Positions 1 through 7,729 of a stretch of DNA of 7,935 bases are shown here, piece after piece. The translations under genes and the position numbers were made by a program. Origin of the DNA: CAINDI01 sp037127585 (GTDB lineage: Bacteria > Verrucomicrobiota > Verrucomicrobiia > Palsa-1439); contig JBAXYB010000132.1 of NCBI GenBank assembly GCA_037127585.1, positions 1-7,935 on the forward strand, given 5' to 3'. Numbering within the stretch: position 1 is the stretch's first letter; each line of letters opens with the position of its first letter. The notes under the pieces were generated by a model that was not told where the DNA came from, made no database searches, and saw only the letters and a list, made by a program, of their open reading frames with translations.

Positions 1-1104
1 GCCCGGACATTCGTGATCCTCGGTATGGCCGGGGTGGCGTTCTTGCCGGGGCGCATTGATCACACAACGCAGATTGCGCTGATGTTGTTTCTGTTGTTCG
101 TCTACAACGCCTCGCGCGGATTTTCGGTGTGCGGATTTTTGCCGTGGTTGACGCAATTGGTGCCGGAGCCGTTGCGGGGCCGGTATCTTTCGCGGGATCA
201 GATGGCGACGGCGGTGGCGATGTTGGGAACAATGGTGGCGACGGCGTGGTGGTTGCGCGGGGCGACGGGGACGACGTTATTTGGGGCGGTGTTTGTGGTG
301 GCCTTCCTGGCCGGCATGGCGAGTTTGGTTTTTCTGCGACGGATACCGGATGTGCCGGTGACGGCGGCCTCGAGTTCGGGTGGCCCGGTGCCGTGGAAGG
401 CGATGCTGTTGCACTCGCCGTTTTTCCGGCTGGTAATTTATGATGTGGTCGTGTTGGTGGCGTTGGCGGGCAGCGGAGTGTGCTGGGTGCCGTTGTTGCG
501 GGATGTGTATGGTTTTCAGGATTGGCAGTTCTTGGGGATGATGTCGCTGTGGAGTGCTGGGTCGGCGCTGGCGCTGTGGGGGTTTGGGGCGGTGGCGGAC
601 CGGGTGGGAAGTAAACCGTTGCTGGGCGCTTCGGGCATTATTTTGGTAATCCATTTGATTCTGTGGGGCGCGGTGGCGGCGCAAGTGGTGGCCCCGACGT
701 TGTGGTTGGTGGTGGTGTTGCAAATGACGGCGGCCTTGGGGCTGGCGCTGTTTTCGTTGCCGAACACGCGGTTGGCGATGGCGGTGGTGCCGGAGATGGG
801 GCGGAGTCATTTTTTTGCGTTGTTCAGCGTGGCGACGAGTCTGACGGCCGGAATCTTTCCGATTCTCTGGGGGATCGGGATCGATTGCGTGGGCGACTGG
901 AAATTGCGCTGGGGCGCGTGGGAGTGGAACCAATATAGTTTGTGTTTTGCCGGGGTGGTGGTGGTGATGGTGGTCGCGCAAATCTTTCGGGCGCGGTTGC
1001 TGGAACCGAAGGCGATGCCGACGGATGTGTTTTTGCACGAGCTGCTCGTGAAGACGCCGAGCCGGGCGTTGACCCGGTTGCTCACGCGCCGGCCGCTGGG
1101 TTGA
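1..1104 (+). CDS. MFS-type transporter, C-terminal part (5' end outside window)
   Basis: The reading frame is open from the first base and ends at TGA 1102-1104, leaving 367 residues of a polytopic inner-membrane protein. It is very rich in Val, Leu, Gly, Ala and Trp, with roughly eight or nine predicted membrane helices. Two features point to the major facilitator superfamily. A loop PEPLRGRYLSRDQ (about residues 55-67 of the visible part) lies between helices, and a motif-A-like loop GFGAVADRVGSKPLL (about residues 194-208) follows a helix in the second half, matching the GxxxDRxGxR pattern. A charged tail of about 35 residues ends the protein in the cytoplasm. The substrate cannot be read from the sequence. 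The GTG at 13 could be mistaken for a start, but the frame continues upstream and the first membrane segments would be missing. The gene lies 35 bp before hisH on the same strand, so co-transcription is possible, although a role in histidine metabolism is not implied. Confidence 0.8.
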   Translation, partial: ARTFVILGMAGVAFLPGRIDHTTQIALMLFLLFVYNASRGFSVCGFLPWLTQLVPEPLRGRYLSRDQMATAVAMLGTMVATAWWLRGATGTTLFGAVFVVAFLAGMASLVFLRRIPDVPVTAASSSGGPVPWKAMLLHSPFFRLVIYDVVVLVALAGSGVCWVPLLRDVYGFQDWQFLGMMSLWSAGSALALWGFGAVADRVGSKPLLGASGIILVIHLILWGAVAAQVVAPTLWLVVVLQMTAALGLALFSLPNTRLAMAVVPEMGRSHFFALFSVATSLTAGIFPILWGIGIDCVGDWKLRWGAWEWNQYSLCFAGVVVVMVVAQIFRARLLEPKAMPTDVFLHELLVKTPSRALTRLLTRRPLG

Positions 1105-1139
1105 CGGTTTCGTTTGGTTGCCAGTATGATGCGCGGACA

Positions 1140-1748
1140 ATGATTGCGTTGATTGATTACGGGAGCGGGAACTTGCGCAGCGCCGAGAAGGCGTTGACGA
1201 AGGCGGGCGCTCGGGTCGCCATCGTGAACCGTCGGGATGATGTTCTGGCGGCGGATGCGGTGGTGTTGCCGGGGGTGGGGGCGTTTGGCGATTGCGTGAA
1301 GAACTTGGCGGCCTGCGGGTTGGTTGACGGGATCCGGGAGTTCATCGCGAGTGGCCGGCCGTTTCTGGGGATTTGCGTCGGGCTGCAAATGTTGTTTGAG
1401 TCGGGCGCGGAGAATCCCGGGGTGGCCGGCATGAGTGTGTTACCCGGGACGGTGCCGCGTTTTGCCAGCAATGGATTGAAAGTCCCACACATGGGGTGGA
1501 ATCAGTTGCAGATCCGGCAACCCAACTGTCCGCTGTTGGCCGGGATTGCCGACGGCAGCTACGTTTATTTTGTCCACAGTTATTACGGCGCGCCCCGGCA
1601 AGAGTCCGTCGTGGCGGCGACCACCCAGTACGGGGTGGAATTCAGTTCGGTCATTTGGCGCGGTAACGTTTACGCGACGCAGTTTCATCCAGAGAAGTCG
1701 CAGGCGGTTGGGTTGAAGATGCTCGAGAACTTTGTGGGGCTGGTATGA
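1140..1748 (+). CDS. hisH: Imidazole glycerol phosphate synthase, glutamine amidotransferase subunit HisH
   Basis: This 202-residue class I glutamine amidotransferase hydrolyses glutamine and channels ammonia to HisF, which forms imidazole glycerol phosphate and AICAR in cytoplasmic histidine synthesis. The N-terminus IALIDYGSGNLRS is the family signature. PGVGAF (44-49) is the oxyanion-strand region. The nucleophile Cys79 sits in GICVGLQ, and His183 and Glu185 in TQFHPEKS complete the triad. PHMGWN (116-121) and YFVHSYY (143-149) are also typical, and the length is normal for HisH. The start at ATG 1140 was chosen because the family begins at exactly this point. Upstream in-frame codons would add sequence that lies inside the MFS gene. 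The Shine-Dalgarno sequence is weak (GGA only 2 bases before the ATG). The stop overlaps the hisA start as ATGA, so the two are probably translationally coupled. Confidence 0.96.
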   Translation: MIALIDYGSGNLRSAEKALTKAGARVAIVNRRDDVLAADAVVLPGVGAFGDCVKNLAACGLVDGIREFIASGRPFLGICVGLQMLFESGAENPGVAGMSVLPGTVPRFASNGLKVPHMGWNQLQIRQPNCPLLAGIADGSYVYFVHSYYGAPRQESVVAATTQYGVEFSSVIWRGNVYATQFHPEKSQAVGLKMLENFVGLV

Positions 1749-2470
1749 GCTTTCTTATTTATCCGGCCATTGATTTGCGCGGAGGCAAAGTTGTGCGGCT
1801 CCGGCAAGGGGCGGCGGATGCGCAGACGACTTACAGCGACGACCCGGTCGCGGTCGCCCGACGGTGGGAGGATGAAGGCGCGCGCTTTTTGCATATCGTC
1901 GATCTCGATGGCGCATTTGATGGGGTGCCGCGGAATTGGGACAGCGTTCGCGCCATTCTTAAAGCGATTCAGATCCCGGTGCAGATGGGCGGGGGGATGC
2001 GGACGCGGGGGCAGGTGGAGGATGCGTTGGCGATGGGGGTGACGCGTTGCGTGGTCGGGACGAAGGCATGCGAGTCGCCGGCATTTGTCGAAGAGCTGGC
2101 CGGCGCGTTCGGGGTGCGGGTGGCGGTGGGGATTGACGCGCGCGATGGATTTGTCGCGGTGAAAGGTTGGACGGAAAAGACCGCGCTGACGGCGGTTGAA
2201 TTTGGGAAGCAGATCGACCGGCTCGGTGTGCAGCACATCATCTTTACGGATGTTTCAACGGACGGGATGTTGACGGGACCAAATTACGCAGCCACGACCG
2301 GGATGTGTGACGCCGTGAAGTGTTTTATCATCGCCAGCGGTGGCGTCGGGGATGCCGGGCACGTTCAGGAGTTGCAACGACTGGCGGCCAAGCACAACAA
2401 TCTGACCGGCGTCATCATCGGGAAGGCGTTGTATGACGGGCGAGTTGACCTCAAGCAACTCACCGGTTGA
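1745..2470 (+). CDS. hisA: ProFAR isomerase HisA (phosphoribosylformimino-AICAR-phosphate isomerase)
   Basis: This 241-residue (beta/alpha)8-barrel enzyme isomerises ProFAR to PRFAR, the substrate of HisF-HisH, in the cytoplasm. The N-terminal strand YPAIDLRGGKVVRL carries the catalytic acid/base Asp10. The second catalytic Asp is expected at D131 in VGIDARDG. The phosphate-binding pieces are visible as MGGGMR (81-86), ASGGVGD (197-203) and GVIIGKALYDGR (222-233). FTDVSTDGMLTGPN (167-180) is the signature loop of the HisA family. Length and motifs are those of HisA, not HisF; the actinobacterial dual-function PriA is a relative but nothing here specifically suggests it. The start ATG overlaps the hisH stop by 4 bases. 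hisF, which often follows hisA, is absent: after the stop comes a non-coding stretch and a secreted protein gene. Confidence 0.95.
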   Translation: MSFLIYPAIDLRGGKVVRLRQGAADAQTTYSDDPVAVARRWEDEGARFLHIVDLDGAFDGVPRNWDSVRAILKAIQIPVQMGGGMRTRGQVEDALAMGVTRCVVGTKACESPAFVEELAGAFGVRVAVGIDARDGFVAVKGWTEKTALTAVEFGKQIDRLGVQHIIFTDVSTDGMLTGPNYAATTGMCDAVKCFIIASGGVGDAGHVQELQRLAAKHNNLTGVIIGKALYDGRVDLKQLTG

Positions 2471-2509
2471 GTCGGCGGGAAGTCACGCCATTTTGACCGT
2501 AAGCAACTC
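2445..2509 (+). repeat. Imperfect 17-bp direct repeat at the hisA 3' end
   Basis: TTGACCTCAAGCAACTC at 2445-2461, inside the last codons of hisA, is followed by TTGACCGTAAGCAACTC at 2493-2509, just downstream of the stop. Fifteen of 17 bases match. The first copy also contains a small inverted pair, GAGTTG (2442-2447) and CAACTC (2456-2461). It may be a remnant of a small duplication at the hisA end, or chance. Confidence 0.45.
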
Positions 2510-2614
2510 CCTTATTGCCACCTTAAAATTATGGTATCGACAAACAGGGGGGGCTATTTTTTCAATTGGCAGGTCAGTCAACACAGAACAGAACAAAAAC
2601 AGGATATAAACACA
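2471..2614 (+). promoter_or_regulatory. Intergenic region and leader upstream of the secreted 193-aa gene
   Basis: This 144-base gap separates hisA from the 193-aa secreted protein gene and must hold that gene's promoter if it is not read through from hisA. It contains TTGACC (2493-2498), TTGCCA (2515-2520) and TAAAAT (2524-2529), but none of these pair at 16-18 bp spacing, so no promoter can be fixed. A run of seven G (2547-2553) is followed shortly by a run of six T (2557-2562). The last 40 bases are A-rich and end with AGGA (2601-2604) 10 bases before the ATG, a plausible ribosome binding site. GGCG/CGCC before TTTT at 2474-2494 could be a very weak hisA terminator. Confidence 0.35.
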
Positions 2615-3196
2615 ATGAAGAAGCAAATCGCAGCAGTAGTTGCAGTAGTCGCCTTGGCGAGTGGAGTGGTTCAGGCAGCGTTGGATAACGAGAGCGTTGT
2701 AATCGGGCCGTTGCCGGTCACTCTTTCTGGGACGACCACAGCAACAGACGGAACGAAGACGAAGCTCGCACCGATCAACATGCAGTACGTCCAGACTGAG
2801 ATTAGTCTGATTCAAGATGGAGCGACGAACTCGTTCACGCGGTCTTTACTCGGCGCGATTTCAGTGACCAACGTCACTGTGGTCGTCGGGGAATCAACGA
2901 ATAGTATCGTGATCGTCGTTCCGATTGGCACCGCAAAGGTTTACGCATCTGAGCTAAACCAAGGTGTTGCGATCACCAAACCAGCCAAAGGCACTAGCGG
3001 TAATGCGACCATTGCCGAACTCGTTGAGGCGTTCAGCGACATTAGCACCATTAATAACACCGGCGCGGCGTTTGTCGCAGACGTGAAGTTCAAGGTTGGC
3101 AAGAGTGGCGCGATCACCGGCATCAGTTCGAGCGTTCTCGGAATCTGGGTAGCTGACACAACGAAGATCGACGGCAAGCTCGTATCCACGAAGTAA
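2615..3196 (+). CDS. Secreted protein of unknown function, 193 aa
   Basis: I do not recognise this family. The start at ATG 2615 gives a textbook Sec signal peptide: MKKQ, then a hydrophobic stretch IAAVVAVVALASGVV, then a likely signal peptidase I site after VQA (about residue 21). AGGA lies 10 bases upstream. An upstream ATG at 2531 would bury the signal peptide behind 28 polar residues and is rejected. The mature part (about 172 residues) has no cysteine and one tryptophan (W178). It is rich in Thr, Val, Ser, Asn, Gly and Ile with alternating hydrophobic stretches such as VTVVVGESTNSIVIVVPIG (87-105), suggesting a mostly beta fold. A short helix-like piece, ATIAELVEAFSDIS (131-144), interrupts it. 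No lipobox, catalytic motif, sorting tail or membrane anchor is visible. Its codons look less GC-rich than those of hisA or the helicase. It is a single gene, convergent with another secreted protein, and closed by a strong terminator 24 bp after the stop. Periplasmic, surface or extracellular location is inferred. Confidence 0.75.
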   Translation: MKKQIAAVVAVVALASGVVQAALDNESVVIGPLPVTLSGTTTATDGTKTKLAPINMQYVQTEISLIQDGATNSFTRSLLGAISVTNVTVVVGESTNSIVIVVPIGTAKVYASELNQGVAITKPAKGTSGNATIAELVEAFSDISTINNTGAAFVADVKFKVGKSGAITGISSSVLGIWVADTTKIDGKLVSTK

Positions 3197-3220
3197 GCGG
3201 CTTCGATTAAGTAATTCAGG

Positions 3221-3257
3221 ACGGGGAGGGTTGAAAAACCTTCCCCGTTTTGCTTTT
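3221..3257 (+). terminator. Rho-independent terminator of the 193-aa secreted protein gene
   Basis: The 12-base arm ACGGGGAGGGTT (3221-3232) pairs with AACCTTCCCCGT (3237-3248) with a single G-T wobble, closed by a GAAA tetraloop. The 3' side continues into a T-rich tract (TTTTGCTTTT, interrupted by GC). It starts 24 bases after the stop codon at 3196. Confidence 0.9.
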
Positions 3258-3261
3258 ACCG

Positions 3262-3360
3262 ATAGAAAACGCCTACGGCGCGGTGGGACACCGCGTCCTA
3301 GCCGGGGTAACCAGGCTTTGTTTCCACACTCGGCGGTCATAGACCGCCACTACAGTCAGG
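3262..3360 (-). repeat. REP-like double palindrome, probably a dispersed intergenic repeat
   Basis: Two short perfect hairpins lie about 36 bp apart between two terminators. Hairpin 1 is CGCGGTG (3279-3285), loop GGA, CACCGCG (3289-3295), extendable by two pairs. Hairpin 2 is GGCGGTC (3332-3338), loop ATA, GACCGCC (3342-3348). Read on the minus strand, hairpin 2 is preceded by GTAG (3353-3350) and hairpin 1 by CTAG (3301-3298). A GTAG-type tetranucleotide 5' of a hairpin is the known layout of REP sequences mobilised by RAYT (REP-associated tyrosine transposase) proteins. The window has only this one copy, so its repetitive nature is inferred from structure. No protein is supported here. Confidence 0.5.
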
Positions 3361-3380
3361 CAGGGCTTTGAGCTGTTCGT

Positions 3381-3423
3381 GAATAAAGCAAACAGGGGCA
3401 ACTCGCGTTGAGTTGCCCCTGTT
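3381..3423 (-). terminator. Rho-independent terminator of the minus-strand secreted protein gene
   Basis: AACAGGGGCAACTC (3391-3404) and GAGTTGCCCCTGTT (3410-3423) form a perfect 14-bp stem with a five-base loop. Read on the minus strand, the stem is followed by TGCTTTATTC (3390-3381), a short T-rich tract. The plus-strand side (GTTGTCG) lacks a T run, so it serves the minus gene whose stop lies at 3441-3439, only 15 bases away. Confidence 0.88.
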
Positions 3424-3438
3424 GTTGTCGAGCTCAGA

Positions 3439-4428
3439 TTACGGAATGATTCCGCGAAGATGGACTTCGCCGAAGGCGTCGCGAATTTGAATGACGCGAC
3501 CGGAGAGATCAATCACATCCCGAGCTTGGAATGGAAGTGGATCGCCAAACTTGGTGTCGCGGAGGAATTGCTGGTCAGAGCCATTCTTATTGGACGTCAT
3601 CGTCCCGGCATCGACGAGGACAAAAGGCGGATTGTTTGTGGTGTCGCCGATAAAGACCGTGTAGGTCTGGCCGGCGGTGAGGTTGCTGCCTTGAATGTCG
3701 AGGATAGATTGGCCCTGGCTGTTGTTGAATTTCACGCTGACTTTGCCCTTCGCGCTGGGGCTTGGGGCGGGCGCGGGGGGGAGGTCCATGTTGAGCGAGT
3801 TGCGGTAGTTGAATTCCGCCGGCTTCGCGAGGATTGGCGGAATCGGCGCCCAGAGAATCGTGGAGACCGTTCCCGTGCCGCCAGTATTCAGCGGGATCCC
3901 GAAATAGGTATTGGTGACGCAGCCGGTGATATTGGTTGTGGTGCCGGTGATATTGGTGGCGCAGCCGGTGATATTGGTGACGCCGGACTCGAGGGCGTTA
4001 TCTTCGGCCCCTGCTATATAGATGGTGCCGCCGGCGAGATCGTTGAGGTTGGGTACGTCGAATTCCAATGGCGCACCATTGACCCCAGTCAGAATGCGTG
4101 ACCAGGTGCCTTTCTTCAGGTTGGTGCGATTTAATGGCGCAACGCCCGAAATGAGTGAATTGGTGTCAGGGGTCGGCGAGGCGCCGATGAAGATGCCGAA
4201 ATCCGTCAAGGTTAAGTCGGAGATTTGAATGGTACAAGTTTGCTTCGCGCCTGAGTTGCTGACGCGGAAGGTCGCCCTCCCAGAGGCGGCACGAGGAGAC
4301 GGATCAACGGTGCGACGAAATTGGGCATTGGCCGAACCATCCGTTGGCGGCGGCACTTCACCGGCATGGCTGAGGGCCAACACGGACAGGGAAACGGCGG
4401 TTACGGCGATAATCAGACGGTTTCTCAT
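3439..4428 (-). CDS. Secreted two-domain protein of unknown function, 329 aa
   Basis: I do not recognise a named family. The start at 4428 is supported by AAGGAG (4439-4434) five bases upstream and by the signal peptide MRNRLIIAVTAVSLSVLALSHA, with likely cleavage after SHA (residue 22). A longer frame from 4575 is rejected. The mature protein appears to hold two related beta-rich domains. Domain 1 (about 48-147) begins SGRATFRVSNSG and includes DFGIFIGA and ends LAGGTIYIAGA. Domain 2 (about 226-329) begins KGKVSVKFNNSQG and includes TYTVFIGD and ends LSGRVIQIRDAFGEVHLRG. The parallel order of these elements suggests an internal duplication. Between them lie a 7-residue repeat, (V/A/T)TNITG(C/T), at 150-170, and a Pro/Ala linker PPAPAPSPS (217-225). 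There are three cysteines: C65, and C156 and C170 within the repeat. Nothing catalytic is visible; an extracellular or envelope structural or binding role is a guess. The gene is monocistronic, with its own promoter and terminator, and converges on the other secreted gene. Confidence 0.78.
   Translation of the reverse strand: MRNRLIIAVTAVSLSVLALSHAGEVPPPTDGSANAQFRRTVDPSPRAASGRATFRVSNSGAKQTCTIQISDLTLTDFGIFIGASPTPDTNSLISGVAPLNRTNLKKGTWSRILTGVNGAPLEFDVPNLNDLAGGTIYIAGAEDNALESGVTNITGCATNITGTTTNITGCVTNTYFGIPLNTGGTGTVSTILWAPIPPILAKPAEFNYRNSLNMDLPPAPAPSPSAKGKVSVKFNNSQGQSILDIQGSNLTAGQTYTVFIGDTTNNPPFVLVDAGTMTSNKNGSDQQFLRDTKFGDPLPFQARDVIDLSGRVIQIRDAFGEVHLRGIIP
3910..3984 (-). repeat. In-frame 21-bp tandem repeat coding (V/A/T)TNITG(C/T)
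   Basis: On the plus strand, units starting ATTGGT and ending CCGGTGAT occupy 3910-3930, 3931-3951 and 3952-3972, with a partial fourth copy to about 3984. In the minus-strand gene they encode VTNITGC, TTNITGT-type and ATNITGC-type heptads just C-terminal to the first domain. The unit is a multiple of three, so copy-number change would keep the reading frame. Confidence 0.85.
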
Positions 4429-4433
4429 GGCTG

Positions 4434-4481
4434 CTCCTTGGTTGTGGGCGAAATTATACGGCTTGGGGGCTGAAGGTTCAA
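4434..4481 (-). promoter_or_regulatory. Sigma70-type promoter and RBS of the minus-strand secreted gene
   Basis: On the minus strand, TTGAAC (4481-4476) and a perfect TATAAT (4458-4453) are separated by exactly 17 bases (4475-4459). Transcription would start near 4446, leaving a leader of only about 18 bases that already contains the Shine-Dalgarno AAGGAG (4439-4434), five bases before the ATG at 4428. This is the clearest promoter in the window. Confidence 0.85.
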
Positions 4482-4558
4482 GTGTAGAAACAAGTATTCC
4501 AACCCCGCCCGTGGTAACCAATGGACAAACGCGGCGGGTTTCCGCTAGGGTGCAAGGC

Positions 4559-4860
4559 ATGACAAACGAAATCATTGTGTGGATTTATGGGGCGCTCGTG
4601 TTGCTTGGGGGCGTCATGGGCTGGGCGAAGGCGAAGAGCATTCCGTCGCTGATTTCGGGGTTGGTCTTTGGCGGGGTTTTAATCTTCCTCGGCTTTGGCA
4701 TCCGGCAGGGGCGCGCGGCGGACGTGACGGCCGCGTGCGTCATTGCCGGCGTGTTGGCGGTCATCATGGGGCTGCGCTTTAGCAAGACGAAGAAGTTCAT
4801 GCCGGCGGGACTTGTGGCCGTCATGAGTCTGGTGGTGTTGGCGACGCTGTTGATGCGGCG

Positions 4861-4864
<4 letters not shown>
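4559..4864 (+). CDS. TMEM14-family small integral membrane protein
   Basis: This 101-residue protein has four predicted membrane segments (about 5-22, 28-48, 54-72 and 80-98) and resembles the TMEM14 (UPF0136/Tmemb_14) family. Family hallmarks are visible in order: YGALVLLGGVMGWAKAKSIPSL (10-31, the G-G-x-x-G-x-x-K-A-x-S-x-P-S-L pattern), then LISGLVFGG, and at the C-terminus MGLRFSKTKKFMPAGLVA (70-87). The eukaryotic TMEM14C relative is implicated in mitochondrial porphyrin transport; the bacterial role is not established, so no substrate is assigned. The ATG at 4559 was chosen because it sits directly before the first helix, with AGGG (4547-4550) eight bases upstream. The same frame is open much farther upstream (to 4229), but that part is antisense to the secreted protein gene. 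The stop overlaps the helicase start as ATGA, so the two are likely translated as a coupled pair. Confidence 0.85.
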
Positions 4865-6876
<2,012 letters not shown>

Positions 6877-6890
6877 AATCCGTGCGAGAT

Positions 6891-6916
6891 TTTAATGATT
6901 GACATCGCTCATTAAA
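6891..6916. promoter_or_regulatory. Probable operator: perfect 8-bp inverted repeat around a -35-like box
   Basis: TTTAATGA (6891-6898) and TCATTAAA (6909-6916) are exact inverted copies separated by 10 bases. The spacer begins with TTGACA (6899-6904), a consensus -35 box. The site lies in the 59-bp gap between the helicase and the DeoR-type regulator. At 17-bp spacing only TACCTC (6922-6927) is available as a -10, which is poor, so the promoter itself is uncertain. DeoR-family repressors typically bind inverted repeats at their own promoters, so autoregulation is the natural reading. A terminator for the helicase is less likely because the stem is AT-rich and no T tract follows directly. Confidence 0.6.
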
Positions 6917-6935
6917 CTGCGTACCTCTTTCGTGA

Positions 6936-7715
6936 GTGAGAGTTCCTCTCCATGTTGTGACCGCCCGGCGCGAAGAGCTGGCCAAGCTGCTCCAGCAGCA
7001 CCGGTACATGCCGCTGACCGAGCTCTGTTCGCGTCTGAGCATTTCGGTGGCGACTGCCCGTCGCGATCTCGCCGTCATGGCGAAGGATAAGATCATCACG
7101 CGCACGCGCGGTGGGGCGTTGGTGGATTTCAATCAGCGTTTCCCCTCATTCCGCGAACGGCAATTCCGCGCCAGCTTGGCCAAACGTCAAATGGCGATGG
7201 CCGCGCTCAAGTTGATCAAACCCGGTACGACCGTCTTCTTCGATGCCGGCACGACGACGTACGCGATTGCCGAGGCGCTCACCGTGCAGCCGGTCGGGCG
7301 GATCACAGCGTTGACGAATAATTTGCCTGTGGCGGAAATGTTGGCGGGCGTGCAAGACATGGAAGTGCAAGTCGTCGGCGGCCAATATCTCGCCCGGCAA
7401 TCCGTGCTCTTCGGCGAACAGGCCCGCCGGTGTTTGCGCCTCTGGAAATTGGATTTGGCCTTTCTCGGTGCGGAAGGCATGTCGCAGGCCGGGATTTGGA
7501 ATTCGCAAAAAGATGTCGTGGCGTTCCAGAAGACCGTTGTGGAATTGAGTCCGCGAACCGTTTGCTGTTTGGACGCGACCAAGCTCGGACAGGAAGCCCC
7601 GGAGTTTTTCCTGCCGTGGGCCGATGTCGATACTTTGTTGACCGATGTGACCGCTGAACAACTCAAAGCCGCGGGCATCAAACTCGCCAAAGGGCAGTTG
7701 ATTTCCGCCAGTTAA
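6936..7715 (+). CDS. DeoR-family transcriptional regulator, likely of L-fucose use
   Basis: A cytoplasmic repressor-type regulator of up to 259 residues. The N-terminal winged helix-turn-helix (about 11-65) carries the DeoR signature: REELAKLL, then LTELCSRLSISVATARRDL (28-46), then ITRTRGGAL (54-62). The C-terminal DeoRC sensor (about 85-240), which in the family binds phosphorylated sugars, shows FDAGTTTYAIAEAL (102-115, the DxGTT phosphate-binding motif), VVGGQ (146-150), FLGAEGM (176-182) and DATKLG (213-218, in place of the usual DxSKxG). The start is uncertain: GTG 6936 gives the longest form, while GTG 6957 (giving MTARREELAK) fits the usual family N-terminus better. Neither has a good ribosome binding site; GAG at 6940-6942 is 14 bases before 6957. 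The fucI start is 14 bp after the stop, so both are probably in one transcript. The ligand is likely a fucose-pathway phosphosugar such as L-fuculose-1-phosphate (inference from context). Confidence 0.9.
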   Translation: MRVPLHVVTARREELAKLLQQHRYMPLTELCSRLSISVATARRDLAVMAKDKIITRTRGGALVDFNQRFPSFRERQFRASLAKRQMAMAALKLIKPGTTVFFDAGTTTYAIAEALTVQPVGRITALTNNLPVAEMLAGVQDMEVQVVGGQYLARQSVLFGEQARRCLRLWKLDLAFLGAEGMSQAGIWNSQKDVVAFQKTVVELSPRTVCCLDATKLGQEAPEFFLPWADVDTLLTDVTAEQLKAAGIKLAKGQLISAS

Positions 7716-7729
7716 AGGACCCGCAGATT

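Noticed and set aside
942..1139. Longer start for hisH overlapping the MFS gene
   Set aside because: HisH proteins begin just before the IxxIDYGxGN motif. The extension is antisense-like Gly/Ala/Arg-rich translation of MFS coding sequence in another frame.
277..1140. Long minus-strand open frame opposite the MFS gene
   Set aside because: It is His/Arg/Gln/Pro-rich with homopolymeric stretches, the typical antisense reading of a GC-rich Val/Trp-rich membrane protein gene.
2531..2614. Longer start for the 193-aa secreted protein at ATG 2531
   Set aside because: It would place 28 polar residues before an evident signal peptide, and translate the G7/T6 leader. ATG 2615 has AGGA upstream and starts directly at the MKK of the signal peptide.
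3273..3512. Minus-strand open frame crossing the REP-like region
   Set aside because: It crosses a strong terminator stem, the REP-like hairpins and the tail of the real minus gene in another frame. Composition and position indicate non-coding DNA.
3910..3984. CRISPR-like array
   Set aside because: The units are contiguous 21-bp tandem copies without spacers and lie in frame within a coding sequence.
3460..4101. Plus-strand open frame of 213 codons with GDIG repeats
   Set aside because: It is a shadow of the minus-strand secreted gene. The GDIG pattern is just the reverse reading of the 21-bp tandem repeat, and it lacks a ribosome binding site.
4229..4558. Longer start for the TMEM14-family protein at 4229
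   Set aside because: The extension runs opposite the coding part and promoter of the minus-strand secreted gene, has no membrane character, and is not part of the family.
4429..4575. Longer start for the minus-strand secreted protein at 4575
   Set aside because: The promoter TTGAAC-17-TATAAT and Shine-Dalgarno AAGGAG lie inside this extension, and the signal peptide begins at 4428.
6891..6930. Rho-independent terminator for the helicase gene
   Set aside because: The stem is 8 bp, nearly all A/T, with a 10-base loop and no T run directly after it. A regulatory site fits better.
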